NCBI RefSeq assembly: GCF_000277645.1
Contig: NZ_AKGG01000004.1
Location: forward strand, 1 to 64,000
Direction: 5' to 3'
Source of the DNA: Weissella koreensis KCTC 3621
GTDB lineage: Bacteria > Bacillota > Bacilli > Lactobacillales > Lactobacillaceae
Length of the DNA: 64,000 bases
A program made the position numbers and the translations under genes. Of this stretch, positions 1-8,648 are shown in pieces. Under the pieces are notes generated by a model. That model was not told where the DNA came from. It was given only the letters and a program-made list of their open reading frames with translations, and did no database searches. Every line of letters starts with the position of its first letter. Position 1 is the first letter of the stretch.

Positions 1-10
1 TATAAGATTA

Positions 11-59
11 AAAAAACTGGTTGGAAAATTTAGTACTGAACCAAATTTTCCAATCAGTT
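11..59 (-). terminator. Intrinsic terminator, minus strand
   Basis: A 17-bp inverted repeat (15-31 against 43-59, one G-U pair) has an A run at 11-16, which is a U tract when read on the minus strand. It lies about 140 bases downstream of the glucosaminidase stop codon and probably ends that transcript. No gene is seen in bases 60-197. Confidence 0.75.
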
Positions 60-197
60 ATAAAAATACACATAGTTACTGTATTCATGTTTAATTTATT
101 ACTTTTGGGATATATCGAATGATCTAAAAATAATAATAAAATAAGATTAACTTAATATACTTATTAGATATTATATAATATCATGAACTTACGTAAT

Positions 198-2246
198 TTA
201 TTTAATATTATTATCCGATGATTTCGAACTAGTTTGAACAGTTGATGAGTTTTCAGATGATTTTGAGTTATCTATATTATCGGATGAAATAGAACTATTC
301 TTGTTAAATGTAGATGATTTATTTTGTTGGCTAGTTAATTCATCAACGATAATACGATTATTTGAAAGATCATAGGTTAAATCCTGTTCAGCAACATGAT
401 CATTATGGGTTCCATTACTATAGCTAATATAATATTCATAATTTGAGCGATCATGATTTTTAATTTTTACTGACTTTATTGTTCCGATGGTTCCCCGTCG
501 GTTTTGAAGGAGGTATCCATTAGTTTCATATCCGGCATTATTAATGATTTTAACTTGTTGTCCCGTCTTAAATTTAGCCGTAGGAGCTATCTTTAAATCT
601 TGCTCCAAAACATGATCGTTATGGGTTCCATCGCCATAATCAACATAGTAAGCAAATTTTGAGTTTGAGGCTGAAGTTTTTTCTAATGACCGAATAGTTC
701 CAATCCAATTTTGATGATTTCTTAAATTATAACCATTCGCCTCGTTAGTGGCGTTACTATTAATTTGGACTTGTTGCCCTACTTTATACTTAGTTGTAAT
801 GTTTATAATTTGACTTGAAAGATCCTGTTCAGCAACATGGTCATTATGAGTTCCATCGCTGTAGCTAATATAATATTCATAATTTGAGCGATCATGATTC
901 TTAATTTTAACTGATTTAATGGTTCCAATTGCGCCTCGTCTATTCTGAAGGGAATACCCATTAGTTTCATATCCAGCATTAAAGGTGATTTGAACTTGTT
1001 GTCCCGTTTTAAATTTAGCGGCGGGAGCTACCTTTAAATCTTGCTCCAAAACATGATCATTATGGGTCCCATCGCCATAATCAATATAGTAAGCAAATTT
1101 TGAGTTTGAGGCTGAAGTTTTCTCTAATGACCGAATAGTCCCAATCCAATTTTGATGATTTCTTAAATTATAACCATTCGCCTCGTTAGTGGCGTTACTA
1201 TTAATTTGAACTTGTTGCCCAACTTTATATTTAGTTGCAATGTTTATAATTTGACTTGAAATATCCTGTTCAGCGACATGGTCATTATGGGTTCCATCGC
1301 TGTAACTAATATAATATTCATAATTTGAGCGATCATGATTCTTAATTTTAACTGATTTAATGGTTCCAACAGATCCACGTCGATTCTGAAGAGGATACCC
1401 ATTAGTTTCATATCCGGCATTAAAGGTAATTTGGACTTTTTGTCCTGTTTTAAATTTTGCTGCGGGAGCTGACTTTAAATTTTGTTCCATAATTTTATCA
1501 TCATGAGTTCCATCACCATAATCAACAGAATAGGTATAACCTGAATTTGAGGTGCTTGTAGATTTAACGGTTCCAACCCAGTTGAGATGCCTGCGTAAAT
1601 TATAGTTATTAGCCTGATTTGCGGTATTGCTAATTTGAATTTGTTGCCCGACTTTGTATTTAGCAGGTGTAACATTATCAACAACTTTATCAAATTTATT
1701 ATATTGAATAATGTTAATCAGTTTTGAACCATAGCCTGGATCAGTAGCGTATTTACCATTCAAAGCATTGGCTGCAGCCTGATATGACTTTGCGTTTTCT
1801 TTCCAAGATCCAGAATAGAAAGCATGGTTCCATGAAGTCCCATTTCGAATCAAGCTCCCATTATCATTCATTGATTCTGTTGGTGATGGATATTTTCTAA
1901 ATTGGGCATCTACATAATAAATGTTACCATTCGCATCATATTCAGCTGTCCGCATCGTGACAGATTGGCCATTATAGGTTCCCTTGATTCCAAAATAATT
2001 ATTAGCTTGTGTAGCAAGATCTGATTTCCCCCATCCTGATTCCAAGGCAGCTTGAGCCATCATGACTGAACCCCAAGTATTATAGCGAGTAGAAGCAGAC
2101 TTAACGCCTGTTTTAACGCGGCTAATAAAATCTTGAACGTTATCAGCTGAAGCGGTTTGATGATTAGTAATGGTACCAAAAGTACCAATTGTAGTTATTG
2201 TGACACCAATTGATTGTAATATAATTTTTTTAGTTGAATCTTCCAT
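198..2246 (-). CDS. Secreted N-acetylglucosaminidase (GH73-like) with six C-terminal repeats
   Basis: Predicted peptidoglycan hydrolase of 682 aa, exported to the wall. Residues 1-34 look like a signal peptide (KK, hydrophobic stretch, TASA cleavage site). Residues 36-190 resemble the GH73/LytG-type glucosaminidase domain (AQAALESGWGKS with the likely catalytic Glu, then NNYFGIKG). Residues 196-625 hold six repeats of about 65-75 aa in two alternating types: A (KYKVGQQ...DYGDGTHND) starting at 196, 339 and 486, and B (KFKTGQ...SYSDGTHNDH) starting at 264, 411 and 558. They look like SH3-like wall-binding units, but I cannot name the family. A Ser/Asn-rich tail follows. No LPXTG motif or other C-terminal anchor is visible. 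The start has an AGAAAGG ribosome-binding site. The enzyme class is fairly sure; the bond cut and the repeat ligand are inferred. Confidence 0.85.
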   Translation of the reverse strand: MEDSTKKIILQSIGVTITTIGTFGTITNHQTASADNVQDFISRVKTGVKSASTRYNTWGSVMMAQAALESGWGKSDLATQANNYFGIKGTYNGQSVTMRTAEYDANGNIYYVDAQFRKYPSPTESMNDNGSLIRNGTSWNHAFYSGSWKENAKSYQAAANALNGKYATDPGYGSKLINIIQYNKFDKVVDNVTPAKYKVGQQIQISNTANQANNYNLRRHLNWVGTVKSTSTSNSGYTYSVDYGDGTHDDKIMEQNLKSAPAAKFKTGQKVQITFNAGYETNGYPLQNRRGSVGTIKSVKIKNHDRSNYEYYISYSDGTHNDHVAEQDISSQIINIATKYKVGQQVQINSNATNEANGYNLRNHQNWIGTIRSLEKTSASNSKFAYYIDYGDGTHNDHVLEQDLKVAPAAKFKTGQQVQITFNAGYETNGYSLQNRRGAIGTIKSVKIKNHDRSNYEYYISYSDGTHNDHVAEQDLSSQIINITTKYKVGQQVQINSNATNEANGYNLRNHQNWIGTIRSLEKTSASNSKFAYYVDYGDGTHNDHVLEQDLKIAPTAKFKTGQQVKIINNAGYETNGYLLQNRRGTIGTIKSVKIKNHDRSNYEYYISYSNGTHNDHVAEQDLTYDLSNNRIIVDELTSQQNKSSTFNKNSSISSDNIDNSKSSENSSTVQTSSKSSDNNIK
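378..1232 (-). repeat. Near-identical tandem 441-bp coding repeat
   Basis: Within the glucosaminidase gene, the A+B repeat pair at residues 339-485 is repeated almost base for base at 486 onward, with a period of 147 codons (441 bp). The first pair (from residue 196) is more diverged. This points to a recent internal duplication and a site prone to copy-number change. Confidence 0.85.
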
Positions 2247-2510
2247 CGGAAAACCTTTCTTAAAGAGAACTGAAGAGCATAAAAATAATAATTATTTTTG
2301 GAATGATATAGTATAAGTTTATCAAATTATAGTGTGATTTAATTGAAACAATTAGATTACTATTATTTTAGGTCTGTTTTTTCGATTGGTAGACTTAAAA
2401 TAAGTATCAAATATTTGTGATGATAATAAACATATAGATTATTTTTTAATTATAAATCATTTTATGATTCATAATTGTGAAATTAATGTGAATAAGGGTT
2501 AAAACAAAGA
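2247..2510. other. Gene-free AT-rich intergenic region
   Basis: It must contain the glucosaminidase promoter on the minus strand. A possible -10 TATACT lies at 2310-2315, but I see no good -35. No small gene or clear repeat is visible. Confidence 0.4.
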
Positions 2511-2543
2511 AAAAGCCGTTCCTGAATTTCAGGAACGGCTTTT
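2511..2543 (-). terminator. Terminator of tRNA-Lys
   Basis: AAAAGCCGTTCCTGAA pairs perfectly with TTCAGGAACGGCTTTT. The U-rich tail suits minus-strand transcription leaving tRNA-Lys. It could work in both directions. Confidence 0.85.
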
Positions 2544-2549
2544 CATTAG

Positions 2550-2622
2550 TGGACAGCCAGGGGTTCGAACCCTGGACCTACGGATTAAGAGTCCGTTGCT
2601 CTACCAGCTGAGCTAGCTGTCC
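2550..2622 (-). tRNA. tRNA-Lys (anticodon CTT)
   Basis: A 73-nt cloverleaf: acceptor GGACAGC/GCTGTCC, D-arm GCTCAGCTGGTAGAGC, anticodon loop CTCTTAA, T-loop TTCGAAC. The anticodon CTT reads AAG. The 3' CCA is not encoded, so it must be added after transcription. Confidence 0.97.
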
Positions 2623-2658
2623 ATATCTGTTCGTTGAAGTAACTCAACAACAGATATA

Positions 2659-2687
2659 ATCATAACAAAATATTTTACACAATGCAA
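2659..2687 (-). promoter_or_regulatory. Promoter of tRNA-Lys
   Basis: On the minus strand, -35 TTGCAT (2682-2687) and -10 TATGAT (2659-2664) are separated by 17 bases. The start point would fall about 30 bases upstream of the tRNA, inside an inverted repeat at 2623-2657. Confidence 0.7.
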
Positions 2688-2705
2688 GGATTAATTTTTA
2701 AAAAG

Positions 2706-3944
2706 TTAAATCCAGTTACCATTTTCAAAAATTGGCGTGATTGTACCATCATATTTAATACCAACAACGTTCATATCAGCCGATCCCATCATGAAATCAA
2801 CATGAATAATTGAAAGGTTTTCACCTTTATTTTGACGTTGTTCATCAGACATTTGAGTTCCGTTATTAATATTAAACGGGTAAGCAGCACCTAAAGCGAG
2901 ATGATTGGATGCATTTTCATCAATCAAAGTATTATAAAAAATAATTCCTGATTGGGAGATAGGTGAGGGATTGGGTACTAATGAAACCTCACCCAGAGAC
3001 TTAGCTCCATCATCAGATTGGATTAGATGTTGTAAAACATCTTCTCCTGAGCTAGCGGTAGCTTTGGTTACTTGACCATCAACGAAAGTTAGTTCAATGT
3101 CATTGATTAAAACACCTCCGTATGAAAGTGGCTTGGTAGCTTTAACAACTCCGTGAATATTACGATAATCAGGTGCCGTAAAGACTTCTTCAGTAGGAAG
3201 GTTAGCTGTAAAGTAGTTCCCTGATTTATCAAAAGAATCAGCCCCTTCCCAAACATGATCTTGAGCCAATCCAACGGTTAGGTCGGTTTGATTTGAAGTG
3301 AAATGTATTTCTTTGAAATTTTCTTGATTTAACCAAGCAGCTTTCGTTGATAATTTTTTAATATGTTGTTGCCAAGCGACAACTGGATCATTCTCTAAAG
3401 TGATACGATTGAATTCAAAAATTTTATTCCATAGCTGGTCGACCGCTTCAGATAAATTAACATCAGGAAAAACTTTATGGGCCCATTTAGGGCTAGAAGC
3501 AGCGACAACCACCCATGATAAATCATTATTCATAGTGGCATCCATTACTGGTTTTTTAGCATAGGCTAAGGCTTTAGAATAATTGGCAACATCATTTTGA
3601 TTCAAATCACCTAGGGCATCTGGATCTTCTGAAATAATACTGATACGTGCAGTATGCTTATCAGCAATTTCTTTTGCACGAATCGTTGTTGAGGTTGGTA
3701 CAATTGATAATTTATCGGGATCACTATGCTTTATTAATTCATGGGTTAGATATTGATCATTCCATTCAATTTGAACTTGGGTGGCACCTTTTTGATAGGC
3801 GGCATCTAGAACGAGATGAGCTAATTTTTGTTGATCAATAGCAGCATAGATAATAACATCTTGACCAGGTTGAACATTAACGCCAATTGAAATGATTAAG
3901 TCAGCGTATTTTTTAAGATAACGATCTAAAGTTAGCGTGTCCAT
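2706..3944 (-). CDS. pepS: Aminopeptidase PepS (M29 family)
   Basis: Metal-dependent aminopeptidase of 412 aa, the usual length for M29 (AmpS/PepS) enzymes. It trims N-terminal residues from peptides in the cytoplasm and supports amino-acid nutrition in lactic acid bacteria. The conserved metal and active-site residues are visible near the C terminus: E253, E319, H348, Y355, and H381/D383 in the IIHVDFMMGS motif. The N-terminal segment LDRYLKKYADLIISIGVNVQPGQ is family-typical. It is the last gene of a minus-strand run (nnrE, FAD protein, pepS), 56 bases after the FAD protein. It may have its own promoter in that gap, but none is convincing. Confidence 0.93.
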   Translation of the reverse strand: MDTLTLDRYLKKYADLIISIGVNVQPGQDVIIYAAIDQQKLAHLVLDAAYQKGATQVQIEWNDQYLTHELIKHSDPDKLSIVPTSTTIRAKEIADKHTARISIISEDPDALGDLNQNDVANYSKALAYAKKPVMDATMNNDLSWVVVAASSPKWAHKVFPDVNLSEAVDQLWNKIFEFNRITLENDPVVAWQQHIKKLSTKAAWLNQENFKEIHFTSNQTDLTVGLAQDHVWEGADSFDKSGNYFTANLPTEEVFTAPDYRNIHGVVKATKPLSYGGVLINDIELTFVDGQVTKATASSGEDVLQHLIQSDDGAKSLGEVSLVPNPSPISQSGIIFYNTLIDENASNHLALGAAYPFNINNGTQMSDEQRQNKGENLSIIHVDFMMGSADMNVVGIKYDGTITPIFENGNWI

Positions 3945-4000
3945 AGTTTCTCCAATTCAAAAATATATATTCAATTTAAACAAAATGATGAAGGTTAAGC

Positions 4001-5851
4001 TTATAATTTGGCAAAAATTGTATTAGCAATATTTTCCGCATCTTGTAAAATTTTGTCATGAACGTTTGGTCGTGGTGAAAAAGTAGTAAACCATGACCAA
4101 CCTTCAGTGGTAACTCCCCACATTCTTAATCCAGGTATTTCTTGGTTTTGCTGACTAACTAAGGTCATATTGGTTCTGTTAATCATCGCACCGCCGACTT
4201 CAAACGATGTCCCGTCAGCTTCTTGATAAGTTTTAGTACTGATTAATTGGTCTTTAACCAAGTTTTGAACTAATGGATTAGTACTAGTGTTCATATTGAT
4301 TCCATGTAAACGAGCTTCTACCAGTTGAACGGCGGGATACTGGTTGCCAAATACATCGGTGGCAACAAATTGATTTTGTTGCGTTGTGATTTTAATTTGA
4401 GGTCCCGTAATTGTTAAAATTCCAGCTTGCATTAAGGCGTGCATTTGCTCAACTCGTAAAACGGGTGGGCCAACTGAAATAATATTATTAAATGGATTGA
4501 ATTCACGCAAGAATTTAGGGTATTCCTGATCATTTAGATAATTTGTGAGGACATAGTGCCGAATAACACTACGAATATCACGTAAAATATCAAAGGCCCC
4601 AGCATATGGTGCATCGACATTCCCCTGTTTAGCATCATTAATATCCCACTTTAAATATGAAATAAAAGCTTCTTGATAATTTTCGGCAGTTGCATCGGTA
4701 AAGGGATGCAAGATTAGATCCCAATCCATGATCAACTCTTCGGGTAATCCCCATTCATGCGCCGTAGTATCAATATCATTAGAATTAGCTAAAGCGTCCA
4801 AAAACTCTTTGGCATTAAAAGGCCAAGTTACCGCTAAATCACTGATAATATTCAAATAGTGTTTATAACTAATTTCTTTTTTAATCAATTTCATGAAAAA
4901 GTCAAAAGTAACTTCTCCATGATGTTGCTCCGCAAAATGATCTAAAGTTGCGGGGGTAAAGAAGCGAGGTTGATAACCATTTCCGCTGATTTTTTGATTG
5001 GTTCCACGGGCGTGCAGAGGAATTCCGTGACGAGATCCAGCAATTATTTTTGGTTCTTGTCCGGATGGTTGATAAATCAACTCCGCATCTTGGTTGCGAA
5101 TGAATTTACCACCTCGACCAATCGTTAATTTAGCTATGTAATCAAAGAAACTGAGTCCTAAACCACGTAAAATAACAGGCTCATTAGATTTAATTTGTTG
5201 TAGATTAGCTTCTGAAGGATGACCTGCTGGTACATATGTTAATTGCTTATCTTTGGCATAATCAGCTAAATTAATTTCTTCAAGACTCTGTGACTGGTCC
5301 ACATGGCCTAAAGCCATGACTACTTCATCCGTAGTGAAATTTTGACCATCTTTAATTGTGATATTAAATTGTTTTGAAGCTAATGGATGAACTTCAGTCA
5401 CTGATTGTTGAATAAATTGAATGTGAATGTGTTGTGGCAAATCGGTTAATAACTGATCATAGAACCATTTAGTGTAGACACCAAAAAGGGCTCGTGAACT
5501 AAAGCGATTAGGATTGATTTTAGCAATTTCGTCAAAAAAAGATTCGGCATTCATGAAATTATTCTTTTGAATATATGCGATTCCGTATTGCTTAGCCCAT
5601 TGATAGAAATTGGGACCTAAAATTACGGGGGCATAAGTTTGAATGGTGTCATCAGTAAATAGTGTCAACTGAGAAGTGACCGTGTTCATTAGAAAATTAG
5701 GGTCTTGTTCAACACGCCAAACGCGTCCACCAATACCAAAGGGATCAATTATTTTAATGTTAGTTGCTTGTGAAGATTGATTGGCATGGGCAATTAGCCG
5801 AGGCAACAAAGCTAGGTTTCGAGGTCCTGCCCCGATTAAAGTAATATTCAT
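4001..5851 (-). CDS. FAD/NAD(P)-binding protein (NAD_binding_9 type)
   Basis: A 616-aa flavoprotein-like protein. The N terminus MNITLIGAGPRNLALLPRL is a Rossmann dinucleotide-binding motif (GxGPxN form) typical of the FAD-NAD(P)-binding family common in lactic acid bacteria. Further family-like segments are FLMNTVTSQLTLF (about residue 54) and VVMALGHVD (about 180). The reaction and substrate are not known to me. It starts 2 bases after the nnrE stop with a GAGGAGA ribosome-binding site, so the two genes are almost certainly cotranscribed and perhaps translationally coupled. A link to NAD(P)H repair is tempting but is only inferred from this position. Confidence 0.75.
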   Translation of the reverse strand: MNITLIGAGPRNLALLPRLIAHANQSSQATNIKIIDPFGIGGRVWRVEQDPNFLMNTVTSQLTLFTDDTIQTYAPVILGPNFYQWAKQYGIAYIQKNNFMNAESFFDEIAKINPNRFSSRALFGVYTKWFYDQLLTDLPQHIHIQFIQQSVTEVHPLASKQFNITIKDGQNFTTDEVVMALGHVDQSQSLEEINLADYAKDKQLTYVPAGHPSEANLQQIKSNEPVILRGLGLSFFDYIAKLTIGRGGKFIRNQDAELIYQPSGQEPKIIAGSRHGIPLHARGTNQKISGNGYQPRFFTPATLDHFAEQHHGEVTFDFFMKLIKKEISYKHYLNIISDLAVTWPFNAKEFLDALANSNDIDTTAHEWGLPEELIMDWDLILHPFTDATAENYQEAFISYLKWDINDAKQGNVDAPYAGAFDILRDIRSVIRHYVLTNYLNDQEYPKFLREFNPFNNIISVGPPVLRVEQMHALMQAGILTITGPQIKITTQQNQFVATDVFGNQYPAVQLVEARLHGINMNTSTNPLVQNLVKDQLISTKTYQEADGTSFEVGGAMINRTNMTLVSQQNQEIPGLRMWGVTTEGWSWFTTFSPRPNVHDKILQDAENIANTIFAKL

Positions 5852-5853
5852 TA

Positions 5854-6519
5854 TTAATTCTCCTCAATCTCAGGATTAAATTGATGTAATTCAGTAGGTG
5901 AATAAATTCCAATATCTTTTACAAATATTGATCCAGAACGTTTCACCCCTTCTCCTTGTAGTAGTCCCGTTTTAGGGTAAGCAAAAGTAACCGTTGCAGT
6001 GGCTCGGATAGCAGACCCCATGATCTCACCAGTAGTTGCATTAATTCCTGAGGGGACGTCAATGGCAACAACGGGAATATTAGCGGCGTTAACTCGTTTA
6101 ATCATTTCACCTAATTTGATGGGAACTGGTTTTGAGAGGCCGATTCCAAATAAAGCATCAACGATAACGGTGTATTGACGGAAGTCTTTGACCCTATTAA
6201 CAGGGTTTAATCCATATTTTTTAGCAACTTCTAATTGAATGGCGTTATTATGTGCGGCACGATTTTCGTCACCAACAAAAAGCAAATCAACAGGGACTCC
6301 TTTTTGCATTAATAAACGAGCTAAGGCAACACCATCGCCACCGTTATTGCCTAGTCCAGCGATAACCAAGACTTGTGATAGGTCAAATTGACCAGCTCCT
6401 AAGACTTCGATCCCAGCCAAAGCGGCACGTTCCATTAAAACAAGGGACGGAACGCCAATTTCATTAATAGTATATTGATCATATTGTTGCATTTCATGCG
6501 CTGTAACTGCATCTGTCAT
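5854..6519 (-). CDS. nnrE: NAD(P)H-hydrate epimerase
   Basis: Repairs damaged (hydrated) NADH and NADPH by interconverting the R and S forms of NAD(P)HX. The 221-aa protein covers only the YjeF N-terminal epimerase domain: MERAALAGIEVL, GNNGGDGVALARLL and VDALFGIGLSKPV are visible. The ADP-dependent dehydratase partner domain is not fused here and must be encoded elsewhere. I chose the ATG at 6519 because it has an AAAAGGAGAT ribosome-binding site and begins the conserved MTDAVTAHEMQQYDQYT. A longer in-frame extension to 6642 is non-conserved and AT-rich. It is the first gene of the nnrE-FAD protein unit, divergent from the gene at 6660. Confidence 0.93.
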   Translation of the reverse strand: MTDAVTAHEMQQYDQYTINEIGVPSLVLMERAALAGIEVLGAGQFDLSQVLVIAGLGNNGGDGVALARLLMQKGVPVDLLFVGDENRAAHNNAIQLEVAKKYGLNPVNRVKDFRQYTVIVDALFGIGLSKPVPIKLGEMIKRVNAANIPVVAIDVPSGINATTGEIMGSAIRATATVTFAYPKTGLLQGEGVKRSGSIFVKDIGIYSPTELHQFNPEIEEN

Positions 6520-6659
6520 TTGTAATCTCCTTTTCAATTTAAGATAATAAGTACCATTATACATTAGAATTTTGTTAAAATTATTAATGACCTGAGTTTT
6601 ATTAATGTATTGTAATAGAATAAATGTTATATTTGTCGACATTGAAAGAAGGAAATAAT

Positions 6660-7001
6660 ATGGATAATATCAATAAGATTCCAGAAACGATGGAAGAAGT
6701 TCAAACTCAAGTTGTGATGATGCAACAAACAGGGTTTGAAGTTGCTGAAGAAGATGTGATTAAGGAATCAATTAAAAATGGGTTCCAATCATTATTGGAT
6801 GAACGAATGTCAGGACATTATTATACAGTTCATTGGAACCCAGCCTTTACTGGATTAGATGTGATTGGCTTTGGCGAAGAACAAATTGGTTTAGTAGAAC
6901 CCGTTGACAATCAGTTGAGTTGGGTGGAACAATTCCGCGCCAATGCTGATGCTATGTGGTTTAATTTAGATGAAGCTGCTGGAAAATTAATTGGTCGGTA
7001 A
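6660..7001 (+). CDS. Hypothetical protein, 113 aa, acidic
   Basis: I do not recognise a family. The protein is soluble and acidic, with no membrane segment or signal peptide, and has the segments SGHYYTVHWNPAFTGLDVIGFG and AMWFNLDEAAGKLIG. The ATG at 6660 is chosen for its GAAAGAAGG ribosome-binding site. Codon use is like its neighbours and the frame is clean, so it is probably a real gene. It lies between divergent nnrE and the aquaporin gene, with no clear terminator after it. Confidence 0.75.
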   Translation: MDNINKIPETMEEVQTQVVMMQQTGFEVAEEDVIKESIKNGFQSLLDERMSGHYYTVHWNPAFTGLDVIGFGEEQIGLVEPVDNQLSWVEQFRANADAMWFNLDEAAGKLIGR

Positions 7002-7054
7002 AAATACATCAAATTCACTTATAATTTGGTGATCCAAGTTAAATTTAAGGTGTA

Positions 7055-7063
7055 TGGTATAAT
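7055..7063 (+). promoter_or_regulatory. Extended -10 promoter of the aquaporin gene
   Basis: TGG directly precedes a perfect TATAAT (7058-7063), 50 bases upstream of the ATG. No good -35 is present, as is usual for extended -10 promoters. Confidence 0.55.
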
Positions 7064-7112
7064 ATAGTTTTAAGAGCTATTATATTTTTAATATTAAAAG
7101 GGGGATTTTTAA

Positions 7113-7805
7113 ATGCGTAAATATATTGCAGAGTTTATTGGAACAATGATTCTGGTTACTTTTGGTACTGGTAGTGTTGTCTTCGGAGGAACTTCATTTG
7201 GAGCAATGCCAATTGCCTTGGCCTTTGGTTTTGCCGTAATCGTTGGAGCTTACGCCTTTGGTAATATTTCAGGAGCACACTTCAATCCAGCTATTTCTTT
7301 GGGAATGGCAATCAATAAGCGGATTACTTGGCGCGACTTCCTTGGTTACATTGTGGCCCAAATCTTAGGTGCCTTTGTTGGTTCAGGTATCGTAGTTTCA
7401 TTGATGTCATCATTGAGTGCTACAAAGAGCCAAATGGTTATGACTGGTTTGGGGGCTACTAATTTCCAGTCACCAATTACTGTTTTGGGAGCTACTTGGA
7501 TTGAATTCATTTTGACATTTATCTTTGTCTTGGCAATTATGGCCATCACTGCTCCAAAAAATGAATTGGGACAACAATTTGCTCCAATCGCAATTGGATT
7601 GACTTTGACTGGATTAATCGTCTTAGGTGTTGGTTTGACTGGAGCTGGTTTGAACCCTGCTCGCTCATTGGCACCAGCTGTTATCTTGGCCTTCATGGGA
7701 AGTACTGGAGCCTTGACTAACATGGCAGCATATATCATTGGCCCATTGGCTGGTGGAGCACTTGCTGCTGTTGCTGCAAAGTACTTGTTGAAGACAGAAG
7801 ACTAA
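7113..7805 (+). CDS. Aquaporin (MIP family, water-channel-like)
   Basis: Membrane channel of 230 aa with six predicted membrane spans and the two half-helices of the MIP fold: HFNPAISLG (NPA at 58-60) and GLNPARSLAPA (NPA at 181-183, followed by the selectivity-filter Arg184). Glycerol facilitators carry Asp after NPAR; here it is Ser, which favours an AqpZ-like water channel, although small neutral solutes cannot be excluded. The ribosome-binding site is AAAAGGGGG. It is monocistronic, with a terminator at 7899. A role in osmotic adjustment is inferred. Confidence 0.9.
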   Translation: MRKYIAEFIGTMILVTFGTGSVVFGGTSFGAMPIALAFGFAVIVGAYAFGNISGAHFNPAISLGMAINKRITWRDFLGYIVAQILGAFVGSGIVVSLMSSLSATKSQMVMTGLGATNFQSPITVLGATWIEFILTFIFVLAIMAITAPKNELGQQFAPIAIGLTLTGLIVLGVGLTGAGLNPARSLAPAVILAFMGSTGALTNMAAYIIGPLAGGALAAVAAKYLLKTED

Positions 7806-7898
7806 TTATATTAAAAGATATATGCTAAAATTTTCTAAGAGAATTAAATTAGGTTAAGCTTCAAATGAAGAACCTTTGAGCTTTAGAATGAATTTATA

Positions 7899-7932
7899 GA
7901 AGTTGAGACAGAATTGTTTCAACTTCTTTTTT
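7899..7932 (+). terminator. Terminator of the aquaporin gene
   Basis: GAAGTTGAGAC (7899-7909) pairs with GTTTCAACTTC (7916-7926), with one G-U pair, and is followed by a T run. Confidence 0.8.
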
Positions 7933-8162
7933 ATTAATAAGATTAGTAGTTGAAAGGCGTAAACGTTGTGTCAACTATGTTTAACAGCTATAGTTAAATT
8001 GTAACGCTGGTTAATGCATTTATTTTGATCTAGTTAGCGGTTTAAAATGAACCCTTTAACATTAGTTATTGAATAGCGTTAAATGGTAAAATGAAGTTAA
8101 TAAATATTTTCAACATGTAAGTTGAAGGTATCGAATAAATGTGAGAACGAGGAGTTAGTAGT
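7933..8162. other. Intergenic region upstream of pgpA
   Basis: No gene is visible. An extended -10 (TGG then TAAAAT, 8084-8092) about 70 bases before the pgpA start is the likely promoter. The rest is AT-rich with no clear structure. Confidence 0.45.
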
Positions 8163-8648
8163 ATGGACTTAGTTGAGACTGATAATTATCAAGTAGTAGT
8201 GGATTTGTTTGAAAAACATGGTGTAAATTTAAAAGATATTGCGGTCTTAGTACAGGCTGGACAAGCCGACTATATACCAGAGCTAACGATCGATGTATCG
8301 CTAGATAGTGTAAAACATGTTTTACGTAAAACTGAAGTTCAAGATGCTGTAATGACTGGGATTGCCCTTGATGATTTAGCCGAGGCGGGAGCTTTACCAG
8401 AACCTTTAGCATCTCGTATTAAAACTGATCATAAGACCTATGGAACTGATGAAAATATGGTCATGGCTATTTTGGGTGTTTATGGAACGATTTCATGGAC
8501 TAATTTTGGCTTTTTAGATCGAACTAAACCAGGAGTAATTGGTCAATTAAATGACATTCAAAAAAATGGCGGACGCGTTAATACTTTTATTGACGATTTG
8601 GTAGCGGCGGTAGCTGCAGCAGCGGAGGCACGGATAGCACATGAATAA
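8163..8648 (+). CDS. PgpA/YutG-family protein (putative phosphatidylglycerophosphatase A)
   Basis: A 161-aa protein that reads like Bacillus YutG, annotated as a phosphatidylglycerophosphatase A family member. Family-like segments are YIPELT (about residue 38), VLRKTEVQDAVMTGIALD, LYGTISWTNFGFLDRTKPG and HTFxDDLVAAVAAAAEARIAH near the C terminus. If the assignment holds it would dephosphorylate phosphatidylglycerophosphate in phospholipid synthesis. However, the soluble YutG-type branch is not the same as E. coli membrane PgpA and its activity is less certain. The last 8 bases overlap the asparaginase start, so the two genes are coupled. Confidence 0.75.
   Translation: MDLVETDNYQVVVDLFEKHGVNLKDIAVLVQAGQADYIPELTIDVSLDSVKHVLRKTEVQDAVMTGIALDDLAEAGALPEPLASRIKTDHKTYGTDENMVMAILGVYGTISWTNFGFLDRTKPGVIGQLNDIQKNGGRVNTFIDDLVAAVAAAAEARIAHE

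Noticed and set aside
378..1660. Regular repeats that might suggest a CRISPR array
   Set aside because: The period is about 200 or 441 bp, they are in frame and encode protein repeats; no spacers are present.
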